64,000 nucleotides of DNA from Variovorax paradoxus (GCA_016806145.1 CP063166.1:5022001-5086000); one strand, 5' to 3'; numbered from the stretch's first letter, positions 17,815 to 27,433 are shown. Program-made: numbers and translations. Notes: a model not told the origin generated them from the letters alone.

Positions 17815-19062
17815 TCAGGCGATGCCGGCGGCCGTGAGCGGGTCGTAGTCGGCCGCGCGCAGCAGCGCATGCAATTGCCGCCGGCGCACGCCCATGTTGC
17901 CGCCGTCGAACAGCGGCAGCGCGATCGCGTCCTGCAGCAGGCCCGCGAGCGGCAGCTCGTGGTCATAGCTCTCGATGCCCACCACGCGCATCAGCTCGGT
18001 GATGACGCGCACGGCGGCTTCGGAGCCGAAGATCTTCGACTGCAGCGCGAGTTCGAGCGCGCCGGGCAGTTGCCGATCGATCGCATCGCAGGCCTTCCAG
18101 CCGAGGTAGCGCGCGGCCTCGATGGTGGTCTTGGCGTCGGCCAGCGCATAGCCCACGGCCTGGTGCTCGATGATCGGCAGCGCGCCGCCGCGGCATTCGG
18201 TCTTCGCGAAGCGCAGCGCCACGTCGAAGGCCGCGCGCATCAGGCCCACGCCCATGATGCCGACCAGCGCCGCCGTGCCCGAGAAGCTGGCCTCGACGAT
18301 GTCGCGCGCGCCGCCCACCGGGCCGACCACGTCGGCATCGGGCACGGCCACGCCCTCGAGCCGGAAGCGCGGCACGAGGTGCGCGCGGTGGCCCATGGCA
18401 TCGATGTCGTGCAGCGGCACCAGGCCCGGCGCGCCGCGCCGCACCACGAGGATCGAGAGCGCGGCCTCGGGCGGTGCCTCGGGGTCGGTGCGGCAGACCA
18501 CGCTGAGCAGGTCGGCGCCCTCGCCGTCCCAGCCGGTGGCGGCCGACACCCACTGCTTGGTGCCGTGGATGCGCCAGCCGCCCTCGCTTCGTTCGGCCGT
18601 GGTGCGCACGCCCTCGCCGGGCCGCGGCGCGGCGAAGTTCGCGCTGCCGCCGGGCTCGCTGTTGGCCAGCGCGGCCAGCGGCGCGCCCTCGCAGGCGAGG
18701 AAGGGCGCGAGCAGACGCCGGTGCTGCTCGGGCGTGCCCGCGATGAACAGCGGCGCCAGGCCCAGCAGGTTGGCGAACAGCGTCAGCGAGACATTGCAGT
18801 CGACCGCATGGAACTCCTCGGCCACGATCGCGAGGTCGACCATGCCCGTGCCCTCGCCGCCGAAGGGCTGCGGCATGAGCCGGCGCAGGAAGCCGCGGCG
18901 GATGATCTCCTCGTACATCGGCCGCGTGGCGCGAAAGCGCTCGCCGGGCGTGTGCAGCGCGTGCGTGGCGGCTCGCACCTGCGAGAGCACTTCGCTGGCG
19001 GCACGCCGCGCATCGAGCTGGAGGGCGTGGCGCGCGGGGTCGAGGGTGAAGTCGATGGTCAT
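17815..19062 (-). CDS. Acyl-CoA dehydrogenase family flavoprotein
   Basis: 415 residues with the acyl-CoA dehydrogenase layout: helical N-terminal domain, beta middle domain (ALANSEPGGSANF, then WRIHGTKQWVSAATG) and C-terminal helical domain with the IIEHQAVGYALADAKT helix. The normal catalytic Glu position is not obvious to me, so activity on a CoA thioester is not certain. It is divergent from an AraC regulator 172 bp away, which may control it. No other fatty-acid genes are near, so the substrate is unknown. Confidence 0.85.
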   Translation of the reverse strand: MTIDFTLDPARHALQLDARRAASEVLSQVRAATHALHTPGERFRATRPMYEEIIRRGFLRRLMPQPFGGEGTGMVDLAIVAEEFHAVDCNVSLTLFANLLGLAPLFIAGTPEQHRRLLAPFLACEGAPLAALANSEPGGSANFAAPRPGEGVRTTAERSEGGWRIHGTKQWVSAATGWDGEGADLLSVVCRTDPEAPPEAALSILVVRRGAPGLVPLHDIDAMGHRAHLVPRFRLEGVAVPDADVVGPVGGARDIVEASFSGTAALVGIMGVGLMRAAFDVALRFAKTECRGGALPIIEHQAVGYALADAKTTIEAARYLGWKACDAIDRQLPGALELALQSKIFGSEAAVRVITELMRVVGIESYDHELPLAGLLQDAIALPLFDGGNMGVRRRQLHALLRAADYDPLTAAGIA

Positions 19063-19234
19063 GGGAAATCCGGTCGAGTGATGGGTGGCCGCAGTCTGGC
19101 CGCGCCACCCCCGGTCGGCCTTGTCGTTTCGTGCACGGCGCCTTGCCGGATCGCGCAGCACGGGCGCGCGGCTTGCAAGGCCCGCGTGCCGTCGCGATGA
19201 TGCGTATCCCAACCGCCCGCCCACAGGTGCGCAC

Positions 19235-20236
19235 ATGAAGTCCTGGTCCACCGAAGCCGTCGCCGCGCCCGAGCAGTTCGCCTACTGGCGCGAGGTGGTG
19301 TGCGAGGCCTTCGCGGCGCTCGATCCGCGCTCGGCCGAGCGCGGCGCGGGCTTCGCGAGCCGCGTCGACATGGAAGGCATTGGCGCCATCAACGTGGCGC
19401 GCATCCGTGCCGAGGCCCACACCGTGGTGCGCGACTTCTCGCAGATCCGGCGCGATCCGCAGGACCGGCTGTTCGTCAACCTGCAGGTCGCGGGCCAGGG
19501 CATCGTGCGCCAGGGCCACCGCGAGACGCGCGTGACGCCCGGCGCCTTCAGCATCGTCGACACGGCGCGGCCCTACACGCTGCATTTCGAGCAGCGCTTC
19601 GAAGTGCTGTCGCTGCGCGTGCCGCGCGAGCTGCTGCTGCCGCGCGTCAGCGAGCCACGCGCCCTGTTCGCGCGCGCGCTCGGCGGGCCGGCCGGCATCG
19701 GGCGCGCGGCCTCGGGCTTCATGCAGTCGCTGATGGAGGGCGGCGGGCTGCCCGCGGGGCCGGCGGCCGAGCGGCTGGCGGTGCTGCTGTGCGAGCTGGT
19801 GGCCGAGTCGGCGCGCGCGGCGGATGCCGGCGTGGCGCCCTCGCCGCCGATGCGCGATGCGCACCGGCAGCTGCTGGTGCGCCGGGTCAAGGCCCACGTG
19901 CTCGAGGCGCTCGATTCACCCGAACTCGACGTGCCCTCGATCGCGCGGCACTTCGGTGTCTCGGTGCGCTACCTGCACCTGGCCTTCGCGCACGAGGGCA
20001 GCACGCCGGCCGCGTGGATCCGCGCGCAGCGCATGACGCGTTGCGCGCAGGACCTCGCGAATCCCGCGGACCGGCGGCCGGTCTCGGCCATCGCGCTGCG
20101 CTGGGGCTTCCAGGACATTCCGCATTTCACGCGCGCATTCGGCGCGGCCTTCGGCTGCACGCCCTCGGCCTATCGCCTGCGGCACGGGGGCAGCGGGCCC
20201 GGCGACGAAAGCACACGCCGAAGCCGGTCTGCTTGA
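19235..20236 (+). CDS. AraC-family transcriptional regulator
   Basis: 333 residues. The N-terminal part (about 1-210) matches the AraC-binding-like domain found in regulators such as FeaR (SRVDMEGIGAINVARIRAEAHTVVRD). The C-terminal part holds two helix-turn-helix units (DVPSIARHFGVSVRYLHLAF and SAIALRWGFQDIPHFTRAF). It is divergent from an acyl-CoA dehydrogenase gene, its likely target. The ligand is unknown. Confidence 0.9.
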   Translation: MKSWSTEAVAAPEQFAYWREVVCEAFAALDPRSAERGAGFASRVDMEGIGAINVARIRAEAHTVVRDFSQIRRDPQDRLFVNLQVAGQGIVRQGHRETRVTPGAFSIVDTARPYTLHFEQRFEVLSLRVPRELLLPRVSEPRALFARALGGPAGIGRAASGFMQSLMEGGGLPAGPAAERLAVLLCELVAESARAADAGVAPSPPMRDAHRQLLVRRVKAHVLEALDSPELDVPSIARHFGVSVRYLHLAFAHEGSTPAAWIRAQRMTRCAQDLANPADRRPVSAIALRWGFQDIPHFTRAFGAAFGCTPSAYRLRHGGSGPGDESTRRSRSA

Positions 20237-20242
20237 AGGAGA

Positions 20243-20833
20243 TCAATAGGGCGGCGCCTTGCGCGCGCGCTGTTCGCGCGCGGCTTCGGTCCACCACGCG
20301 AGGTCGTCGGCGAAGCGGCCGAAGGCGCGGTCGAGCGAGGCGCCGGCCGTGCCGGTGGGCTGGCCCTGCGCATCGAGCGTCTGCGAGATCGGGCCGACCG
20401 ACAGCGTGCTCGACACCACGATCATGCCCATCTCGGAGAGGATCGAATGCCACACCGTGCCCGAGCGCACGCCCGAGAAGCGGCCGGCCGAGTAGCTCGC
20501 GATCGCCGCGGGCCGCCAGAACCACTCCTCGAGGAAATGGTCGGTGAGGTTCTTGAGGCCGGGCTGCGGGCCCCAGTTGTATTCGCCGGTCACGAAGACG
20601 AAGGCATCGGCCGCGCGGATCTTGCGCGCCAGCGTCTCCATCGCCTCGGGCGCCGTGCCCGCCGGGTACTCCTTGTACATGCGGTCGAGCATCGGCAGGT
20701 CGACCGCCTTGGCATCGATCAGCTCCACCTCGGCGCCGCGCGCGGCCAGCCGCTCGACCAGATAGTCCGCGAGCCGCACGCCCATGCGGTCGGCACGGTA
20801 GGAACCGTAGAACACCAGGATCTTGTCTGCCAT
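20243..20833 (-). CDS. NADPH-dependent FMN reductase family protein
   Basis: 196 residues with a flavodoxin-like fold. The FMN phosphate loop YGSYRADRMG is at the N-terminus and the flavin-contacting GEYNWGPQPGLKNLTDHF segment is in the middle, as in ChrR/SsuE-type reductases. It would reduce FMN or quinones with NAD(P)H. The start is the ATG at 20833. It is convergent with the AraC gene (6-bp gap) and not in an operon. A link to the two-component flavin monooxygenase at 43796 is possible only through free reduced flavin. Confidence 0.85.
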   Translation of the reverse strand: MADKILVFYGSYRADRMGVRLADYLVERLAARGAEVELIDAKAVDLPMLDRMYKEYPAGTAPEAMETLARKIRAADAFVFVTGEYNWGPQPGLKNLTDHFLEEWFWRPAAIASYSAGRFSGVRSGTVWHSILSEMGMIVVSSTLSVGPISQTLDAQGQPTGTAGASLDRAFGRFADDLAWWTEAAREQRARKAPPY

Positions 20834-20945
20834 CGTCGCTCCGTTTCGCAGGGCCGCCGGGGTGCGGCCCTTGCGCGAAGGGTAACGCGCCCGCGCGGCA
20901 CCCCGCTGCTTCGCCCATCCGCATGCCGGGCTATGCTTGCCCGGC

Positions 20946-21950
20946 ATGCCGCTGCTTCGCCGCCCTTCTCCTTCGATGCGCTCCTGGCTCATGGCCGCGT
21001 GCCTTTTCATCGGCACGCCCGCCTTCGCCGCGACGTCCTGCCTGGCCACGGCCGAGGCCCCTTCGCCGCCACGCGCCCTCGCGATGGCCGCCGCCGCGCA
21101 GCGCGAGCACGAAGCCTTCGGCGCGCAGACCCTCGATGCCGAAGGCCGCATGGTCGATGCGGGCAGTTCCGAGGCCGAGGACGGACGCGTCTCGCGCTTC
21201 GCGCCCGCGCCGTGGCAGCGCGTGCTCGGCTACTGGGACGCGGTCGACCAGCCGCGCGTGAAGCTGCCTTCGCTGGTGCGCTTCGGTGCCTTGCGCCCGG
21301 CCGATCGCACGCTGCTGCTGGAGGCGCTGAACCAGGCCAGCGCTTCGCGCCTGATGGGGCTGGGCGTCGGACCCGACCAGGGCCTCGACGCGGCCGAGCT
21401 GCATGCGATGGCGACCGCGGTGAACCGCGTCGCGGTGATCGACACGCCGTGGTCGGCCGCCTTCATCAGCTGGCTCGCGCGGCAGGCGGGCCTGGGCGCG
21501 GACGAGTTCGTGTTCTCCGAGGCGCACGTGGACTACGCGGGCGCGGCCTGGAAGGCCGGCGTCGACGAAGCGGCGGGCCGTGCCACGCGCTTCGCGCTGC
21601 GGGCCTGCGATCTCGCGCTCACGCCGCCGCGCGTGGGCGACCTCGTGTGCCAGACGCGCGGCGCGCGTTCGGCGCTCGACAGCTTCGCGAAGATCGGCAC
21701 GGTGCTCGCGACGCGGCCCACGGGCGGCGCGGCGCTGCCGATGCATTGCGACGTGGTGACGGCCGTCGACGCACGCGGCTTCGACGCGGTCGGCGGCAAT
21801 GTGCTGCAGTCGGTCACCTTGCGCCGGCTGGACTTCGCGCCGGGCACGCGGACGCTCGACCCGAGCTACCTGCCCGAAGGCTGCGCGACGGGATGCATCG
21901 ACCGGCACATGAGCCGGCAGCCCTGGTCGCTGCTGCTGCAGTGGCGTTGA
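20946..21950 (+). CDS. Exported DUF2272 protein
   Basis: 334 residues. An N-terminal signal peptide (MRSWLMAACLFIGTPAFA) predicts export. The middle carries the DUF2272 core, including IDTPWSAAFISWLARQAG and FSEAHVDYAGAAW, a cysteine-protease/NlpC-like fold by family knowledge. The C-terminal Cys residues (GCATGCIDRH) may form a disulfide. Translation may start at 20946 or at the internal ATG at 20976, which gives a tighter signal peptide. The function is not known; it stands alone between two minus-strand genes. Confidence 0.8.
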   Translation: MPLLRRPSPSMRSWLMAACLFIGTPAFAATSCLATAEAPSPPRALAMAAAAQREHEAFGAQTLDAEGRMVDAGSSEAEDGRVSRFAPAPWQRVLGYWDAVDQPRVKLPSLVRFGALRPADRTLLLEALNQASASRLMGLGVGPDQGLDAAELHAMATAVNRVAVIDTPWSAAFISWLARQAGLGADEFVFSEAHVDYAGAAWKAGVDEAAGRATRFALRACDLALTPPRVGDLVCQTRGARSALDSFAKIGTVLATRPTGGAALPMHCDVVTAVDARGFDAVGGNVLQSVTLRRLDFAPGTRTLDPSYLPEGCATGCIDRHMSRQPWSLLLQWR

Positions 21951-21960
21951 AGCGGTCGCT

Positions 21961-22452
21961 TCAGCAGTTGTTGCGCCGCAGCCCCGCCATGTGGGCGCAG
22001 GGCCGGCGGCCCGGACCGGGGTCGTGCACATGCGGCGGCGGGGGCTGCACGCGACGCCGCGGCGGTGGCGGATAGGCGTAGGGATCGGGCCCCCAGAGAT
22101 AGACCGGCTCGGGATCGGCCTGCGCCGCGCGCCCTTCGTCGGGATAGCGCGGAATGATCGACAGCCCCGGGTTCGAGGGCGGCGCCGGCGCGGCGGCAGC
22201 GGGCGGCGGCGCGTAGTCGGGCGCACGCGCGGGCGGGGCCGGCTGCAGGGCCGAAGGCGGCGGCGGCTCGGCGATCTGCACCGGGCGCGACGAACGCGTG
22301 CCGCTCGGGCAGGCGCCGTCGGTGTAGACGGTGGCGCCATTGGCATCGAGGCAGCGCACCACCTCGGCCGAGCTCACCGATGCGCCCAGCACGAAGACCG
22401 CCGAGACGATCAGCGTGCGCAACGAGGTGGCGGTGAGCAGAGGGGTTGGCAT
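21961..22452 (-). CDS. Exported DUF4124 protein with proline-rich tail
   Basis: 163 residues. A signal peptide (LIVSAVFVLGASVSSA) is followed by the DUF4124 motif VVRCLDANGATVYTDGACPSGT, and then a long Pro/Ala-rich, low-complexity tail. DUF4124 proteins are small periplasmic or envelope proteins of unknown role, common in Burkholderiales. It is convergent with the DUF2272 gene (10-bp gap). Confidence 0.8.
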   Translation of the reverse strand: MPTPLLTATSLRTLIVSAVFVLGASVSSAEVVRCLDANGATVYTDGACPSGTRSSRPVQIAEPPPPSALQPAPPARAPDYAPPPAAAAPAPPSNPGLSIIPRYPDEGRAAQADPEPVYLWGPDPYAYPPPPRRRVQPPPPHVHDPGPGRRPCAHMAGLRRNNC

Positions 22453-22560
22453 GAAGATGAGAAGAGGGCCGTGCCGGAACGACGCACGGGCAGCTTCATT
22501 CTGTGCGCTTTGTCACGACCCGCCAAGCACCGCGGGCCCGCGGCGCGCACCGTCCGTCGC

Positions 22561-23373
22561 TCACAGCAGCCCGCCCATGCGCAGCGCCGCGGCCTTCAAC
22601 GCATCGATGCGCCGCTCGGCATCGGCCATCGACATGCGCGCGGTCGGCGCATGCACCGCGAGCGCGGCGCGCACCTCGCCGGACGCGTCGCGCACCGGCA
22701 CCGCCACGGCCACCAGGCCGGCCATGAACTCCTCGCGGTCGCGCGAGAAGCCGTCCTGCGCGATCGCGTCGCACTCGGCGCGCAGCGCGGCGGGGTCGGT
22801 GAGGGTGCTGGCCGTCATGCGCGGCAGCGGCAGGCCGTCGATCATCGCGTCGCGCGCCTTCTTCGGCATTTGCGCGAGAAAGAGCTTGCCGCTCGCGGTG
22901 CAGTGCAGCGGCACGTGGGAGCCCACGTCGAGCGTGAGGCGCAACGGCCACTGGGCCTCGACGCGGTCGAGGTAGAGCACGCGCGCGCCGTCGAGCGTGG
23001 TGAGGTTGCAGGTCTCGCCGACCTCCTGCACCAGCGCCGCCAGCACCTCGTGGCGCAGGCCGCGCACGCTGCCGTGGTTCAGCGTGTCGAAGGCGAGCTG
23101 GCGCAGCGCGGGGCCGACGACGAACGAGCGCTCGTCGAGGTCGCGCGCGAGAAAACCGGTGGCCAGCAGCTGGGTGCAGATGCGGTGCGCGGTGCCCTTG
23201 GGCAGGCCCAGCTGCGCCGCGAGATCGGCCAGCGACAGCGCGCGGCCCTCGTGCGCCAGCAGCGCGAGCAGGCGCAGGCTGCGCTCGGCCGAGGAACCGG
23301 AAACGGGCTCCTCGACAGGGGCAACCACGGGTGCGGCAACAGGGGCGGCAGCGGAGCGCGCGGGACGGGGCAT
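22561..23373 (-). CDS. IclR-family transcriptional regulator
   Basis: 270 residues. An Ala/Pro/Val-rich N-terminal extension of about 25 residues precedes the helix-turn-helix (LADLAAQLGLPKGTAHRICTQL). The effector domain shows VLYLDRVEAQWPL and HCTASGKLFLAQM. It closely resembles the regulator at 6977 in the effector domain. It is divergent from a GMC oxidoreductase gene and shares with it a GGAAC-N5-GTTCC palindrome, so it probably represses the GMC/MHS operon. Confidence 0.9.
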   Translation of the reverse strand: MPRPARSAAAPVAAPVVAPVEEPVSGSSAERSLRLLALLAHEGRALSLADLAAQLGLPKGTAHRICTQLLATGFLARDLDERSFVVGPALRQLAFDTLNHGSVRGLRHEVLAALVQEVGETCNLTTLDGARVLYLDRVEAQWPLRLTLDVGSHVPLHCTASGKLFLAQMPKKARDAMIDGLPLPRMTASTLTDPAALRAECDAIAQDGFSRDREEFMAGLVAVAVPVRDASGEVRAALAVHAPTARMSMADAERRIDALKAAALRMGGLL

Positions 23374-23392
23374 GCGGGTAAACCTCTAAAGT

Positions 23393-23427
23393 GGAACATT
23401 GCGTTCCGAAAATCAATAACCTAGGAT
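23393..23427 (+). promoter_or_regulatory. Putative IclR operator overlapping the GMC promoter
   Basis: GGAAC-ATTGC-GTTCC (23393-23407) overlaps a possible -35 box TTGCGT (23399-23404), which is followed after 17 bp by TAGGAT (23422-23427). The overlap is as expected for repression of the downstream GMC gene. Confidence 0.5.
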
Positions 23428-23468
23428 GCAGCGGATCGAGGCCATTGTTCCATCGCCGGACCGCACGC

Positions 23469-25118
23469 ATGCCTGACTCTCTCAGTGAAGAAGCCTTCGA
23501 CTACATCGTGGTGGGCGCCGGCTCGGCCGGCTGCGTGCTGGCGGCGCGCCTGAGCGAGGACCCGGCCACGCGCGTGCTGCTGCTCGAGGCCGGGCCGCGC
23601 GACAGCTCGCCGTGGATCCACCTGCCGATCGGCTACGGCAAGACCATGTGGAGCCCGGTCTACAACTGGCGCTTCGAGACCGATCCCGACCCCAACATGA
23701 ACGGCCGCCGCATCTACTGGCCGCGCGGCAAGACGCTGGGCGGCTCGAGTTCGATCAACGGTCTGATCTACATCCGCGGCCAGCGCGAGGACTACGACCA
23801 CTGGGCCGCGCTCGGCAACCCCGGTTGGGGCTACGAAGAAGTGCTGCCCTACTTCGTGCGCTCCGAGGGCAACCAGCGCGGCGCGAGCCAGTTCCACGGC
23901 GGCGACGGGCCGCTCAAGGTGTCGGACATCGGCGCGCGCCACGAGCTGATCGAGGCCTTCATCGAAGGCGCGCGCCAGACCGGCGTGCCGCGCACCGAGG
24001 ACTTCAACGGCGCCGTGCAGGAAGGCGCGGGCTACTACCAGCTCACCACGCACCGCGGCCTGCGCTGCAGCACCGCCAAGGCCTACCTCGCGCCGGCGCG
24101 CCATCGCCCCAACCTTCGCATCGAGACCGAGGCGCTGGCCACCGGCCTCGTGTTCGAGGGCCGGCGCGCGGCCGGCGTGCGCTATCGGCAAGGTGGCGTG
24201 GAGAAGACCGCGCGCTGCCGCGCCGAAGTGCTGCTTTCGGCCGGCTCGATCCAGTCGCCGCAGCTGCTGCAGCTCTCGGGCGTGGGCCCGCGCGCGCTGC
24301 TCGATCGCTTCGGCATCGCGCCGGTGCACGAACTGCCGGGCGTGGGCGAGAACCTGCAGGACCACCTGCAGATCCGCCTCGGCTACGAGTGCACCAAACC
24401 GATCACCACCAACGACCAGCTCAACTCCTGGGCCGGCCAGCTCGGCCTGGGCCTCGAATGGCTGCTGCATCGCAGCGGCGCGCTCGCGATCGGCATCAAC
24501 CAGGGCGGCTGCTTCATGCGTGCGCTCAAGGACGACGCGGGCCGCCCCGTGGCCGCCACGCCCGACATCCAGTTCCACGTGGCCACGCTCTCGGCCGACA
24601 TGGCCGGCGGCAAGGTGCATCCCTACTCGGGCTTCACCTTCTCGGTGTGCCAGCTGCGGCCCGAGTCGCGCGGCCACATCCGCATCCGCTCCACCGACGC
24701 GGCCGAGCCGCCCGAGATGCAGCCCAACTACCTCGCGACCGAACTCGACCGCGCGACCGCGGTGGCCGGCGTGAAGGCCGCGCGCGCCATCGCCGAGGCG
24801 CCCGCGATGCGGCCCTACGTCAAGCGCGAGGTGAAGCCCGGCGCGCAGGCCGCGAGCGATGCCGAGCTGCTCGAGTTCTGCCGCAACAACGGCGCCACCA
24901 TCTTCCATCCCACCGGCACCTGCCGCATGGGGCACGACCCGCTCGCGGTGGTCGATGCGCGGCTGCGCGTGCACGGCATCGGCGGCCTGCGCGTGGTCGA
25001 CTGCTCGGCCATGCCCACGCTGGTGTCGGGCAACACCAACGCCCCCGCGGTGATGATGGCCGAGAAGGCCGTCGACATGATCAGAGAGGACCACAGGGCG
25101 GCTTCGGCCGCGCACTAG
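23469..25118 (+). CDS. GMC-family FAD-dependent alcohol/choline dehydrogenase-like oxidoreductase
   Basis: 549 residues, typical for bacterial GMC enzymes. The FAD-binding GAGSAGCVLAARLSE motif is at the N-terminus, followed by GMC signature 1 (GKTLGGSSSINGLIYIRG). Signature 2 (SAGSIQSPQLLQLSG) and the C-terminal catalytic region IFHPTGTCRMG and SGNTNAPAVMMAEKA are also present. It oxidises an alcohol, but the substrate cannot be read from sequence. An MHS transporter gene follows after 76 bp and an IclR regulator is divergent, suggesting a small uptake-and-oxidation operon. Confidence 0.92.
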   Translation: MPDSLSEEAFDYIVVGAGSAGCVLAARLSEDPATRVLLLEAGPRDSSPWIHLPIGYGKTMWSPVYNWRFETDPDPNMNGRRIYWPRGKTLGGSSSINGLIYIRGQREDYDHWAALGNPGWGYEEVLPYFVRSEGNQRGASQFHGGDGPLKVSDIGARHELIEAFIEGARQTGVPRTEDFNGAVQEGAGYYQLTTHRGLRCSTAKAYLAPARHRPNLRIETEALATGLVFEGRRAAGVRYRQGGVEKTARCRAEVLLSAGSIQSPQLLQLSGVGPRALLDRFGIAPVHELPGVGENLQDHLQIRLGYECTKPITTNDQLNSWAGQLGLGLEWLLHRSGALAIGINQGGCFMRALKDDAGRPVAATPDIQFHVATLSADMAGGKVHPYSGFTFSVCQLRPESRGHIRIRSTDAAEPPEMQPNYLATELDRATAVAGVKAARAIAEAPAMRPYVKREVKPGAQAASDAELLEFCRNNGATIFHPTGTCRMGHDPLAVVDARLRVHGIGGLRVVDCSAMPTLVSGNTNAPAVMMAEKAVDMIREDHRAASAAH

Positions 25119-25194
25119 CAGCAACGCATCCCGCACGGCCCGCCGAGAGCGAAGACCAAGAGGCCGCCACGACAACACTCATCGGAGACAACAC

Positions 25195-26514
25195 ATGAGC
25201 AGTGCACGCGACGACGAGAAAACGATTCGCAGGGTGGTGATTTCGGCGCTGGTGGGCGCCACCATCGAGTGGTACGACTTCTTCCTCTACGGGGTGGTGG
25301 CCGGCATCGTGTTCAACAAGCTCTACTTCCCGGGCAGCGACCCGGTGGTGGCGACCTTGCTGGCCTACACCACCTTCGCCGTGGGCTTCGTCACGCGGCC
25401 GCTGGGCGGCGTGATCTTCGGCCACTTCGGCGACAAGATCGGGCGCAAGAGCATGCTGATCATCACGCTGATGATCATGGGCGTGGCCACCTTCCTGATC
25501 GGCCTGGTGCCCACCTACGCGCAGATCGGCATCGCGGCACCGCTGCTGCTGCTGGTGCTGCGCGTGGCGCAGGGCATCGGCCTGGGCGGCGAATGGGGTG
25601 GCGCGGTGCTCATGGCCTACGAGTACGCGCCGAAGGAGAAGCGCGGCTTCTATGCCTCGCTGCCGCAGATCGGGCTGGCCATCGGCCTGTGCCTGGCCTC
25701 GGGCGTGGTCGCGCTGCTGTCATGGCTCCTGACGGACGAGCAGTTCATGGCCTGGGGCTGGCGCATCGCCTTCCTGATCTCGGGGCTGATGGTGGCGGTG
25801 GGCATGTACATCCGGCTGCACGTGAAGGAGACGCCCGAGTTCGCCGCGGTGAAGGCGCGCAACGCCGAGCTGCGCATCCCGTTCATGGACATGCTGCGCC
25901 GCTATCCGGGCAACGTGTTGAAGGGCATGGGCGCGCGCTACATCGACGGCGTGTTCTTCAACATCTTCGGCGTGTTCTCCATCGCCTACCTCACGGGCAC
26001 GCTCAAGCTCAGCCGCACCGACGCGCTGCTGGGCGTGATGGCCGCGGCCATCGTGATGTGCTTCGCCATCCCCTTCTTCGGCCGGCTGTCGGACCGGATG
26101 GGCCGGCCCCGGGTCTACATGTGGGGCTCGCTGATCACCGCGGTGTCGGCCTTCCCGGGCTTCTGGCTGATGACGCACAGCGGCGGCAACGTGCTGCTGG
26201 TGTGGCTGTCGATCGTGATCCCGTTCGGCATCCTCTATGCCTCGGTCTACGGTCCCGAGGCCGCGCTGTTCTGCGACCTGTTCGACGCCAAGGTGCGCTA
26301 CACCGGCATCTCCTTCGTCTACCAGTTCTCGGGCATCTTCGCCTCGGGCATCACGCCGATCATCGCCACCGCGCTGCTCAAGTCGGGCGGCGGCGAGCCG
26401 TGGCAGATCTGCCTGTACGTGCTGTTCGCGGGCGTGGTGTCGGCGTTGTGTGCCTGGCTGATCGGGCGCAGCCCCTCGCCGGCCGACGCGCCGGTGGTGG
26501 CACCGGCGCGCTGA
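25195..26514 (+). CDS. MFS transporter, metabolite:H+ symporter (MHS) family
   Basis: 439 residues with 12 predicted membrane segments. MHS hallmarks are visible: GATIEWYDFFLYG at the first helix, GHFGDKIGRKSML in loop 2-3 and GLGGEWGGAVLMAYEYAP in helix 5. Family members such as ProP, KgtP and ShiA take up carboxylates or betaines. It lies downstream of the GMC gene and may import its substrate. Confidence 0.9.
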   Translation: MSSARDDEKTIRRVVISALVGATIEWYDFFLYGVVAGIVFNKLYFPGSDPVVATLLAYTTFAVGFVTRPLGGVIFGHFGDKIGRKSMLIITLMIMGVATFLIGLVPTYAQIGIAAPLLLLVLRVAQGIGLGGEWGGAVLMAYEYAPKEKRGFYASLPQIGLAIGLCLASGVVALLSWLLTDEQFMAWGWRIAFLISGLMVAVGMYIRLHVKETPEFAAVKARNAELRIPFMDMLRRYPGNVLKGMGARYIDGVFFNIFGVFSIAYLTGTLKLSRTDALLGVMAAAIVMCFAIPFFGRLSDRMGRPRVYMWGSLITAVSAFPGFWLMTHSGGNVLLVWLSIVIPFGILYASVYGPEAALFCDLFDAKVRYTGISFVYQFSGIFASGITPIIATALLKSGGGEPWQICLYVLFAGVVSALCAWLIGRSPSPADAPVVAPAR

Positions 26515-26530
26515 GGCGGCCGCGCACGTC

Positions 26531-27433
26531 TCAGGGCAGCCGCTCCTCGTAGGCCTCGGCCGGCCGGTCGTTGGGCGACTGGAAGGCCGCCTTGAGCGAA
26601 TCGCTCAGCGGAATGTTGATGACGGCGTTGCGCGGCGGGATCGGCGCCATGAACCAGCGCGCATAGAGCTTCTCGAGCGCGCCCGAGGCCATCGCGGTCG
26701 CGAGGTAGCCGTCGACCGCGCGCTTGAAGGCCGGGTCGTCCTTGCGGATCATGATCGCGATCGGCTCGATGCCCAGCGGCTTGCCGACGATGCGGAAGTC
26801 CGCCGGGTTGCGTGCGTTCGAGATGTTTCCTGCGAGCGTGTTGTCGTCCATCGCGAAGGCATCGGCGCGGCCGCTCTCGAGCAGCAGGAAGCTCTCGGCA
26901 TGGTCCTTGGCCAGCACGATGTTCAGCGCCATGCCCTTGTTGTCCTGCTCGAGCCTGCGCAGCCGCTGCACGAGCGTGGTGCCCACGGTCGTGACCACGG
27001 TCTTGCCCTTGAGCTGCTCCGCCGACTCGATGCCGCTGGCCGCGCGCACCGCGAAGCGCGCCTCGGTGATGTAGGTGGTGCTGCCGAAGGCCACCTGCTG
27101 CTGGCGCGCGGCATTGTTGGTGGTCGAGCCGCACTCGATGTCGACGGTGCCGTTCTGCAGCAGCGGCACGCGGTTCTGCGAGGTCACGACCATCGGCCGC
27201 ACCGCCACGCCGGGCAGCAGCTTCGCGAGCATCTGCTCGCACAGCTCGACGTGGTAGCCGACGTAGCCGCCGCCCACCGCGTACGACAGCGGCGGCGAGG
27301 CCTCGCGCACGCCCATCACGAGGGTGCCGGCGGCCTTGGCCTTGGCGAGCGTGCCGCCGGGTTCCTGCGCGAAAGCGGCCACAGCGACAGCCGCGAGCAG
27401 CGCGCCCGCGAGCATTCGATTCGGGGTCTTCAT
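26531..27433 (-). CDS. Amino-acid ABC transporter substrate-binding protein (GltI-like)
   Basis: 300 residues with an N-terminal signal peptide (ending near AAVAVAAFA). Motifs of family 3 solute-binding proteins are present: GTLVMGVREASPPLSY, the VDIECGSTTNNAAR segment typical of glutamate/aspartate receptors, and GKTVVTTVGTT. A GGAGGA ribosome site precedes the ATG. It follows the class III aminotransferase gene by 16 bp on the same strand, so the pair is probably co-transcribed. No permease or ATPase is adjacent. Confidence 0.88.
   Translation of the reverse strand: MKTPNRMLAGALLAAVAVAAFAQEPGGTLAKAKAAGTLVMGVREASPPLSYAVGGGYVGYHVELCEQMLAKLLPGVAVRPMVVTSQNRVPLLQNGTVDIECGSTTNNAARQQQVAFGSTTYITEARFAVRAASGIESAEQLKGKTVVTTVGTTLVQRLRRLEQDNKGMALNIVLAKDHAESFLLLESGRADAFAMDDNTLAGNISNARNPADFRIVGKPLGIEPIAIMIRKDDPAFKRAVDGYLATAMASGALEKLYARWFMAPIPPRNAVINIPLSDSLKAAFQSPNDRPAEAYEERLP

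Noticed and set aside
17815..19062. The acyl-CoA dehydrogenase as part of the sulfoacetate cluster
   Set aside because: It is on the other strand, separated by a DUF2252 gene, and pairs with its own AraC regulator.
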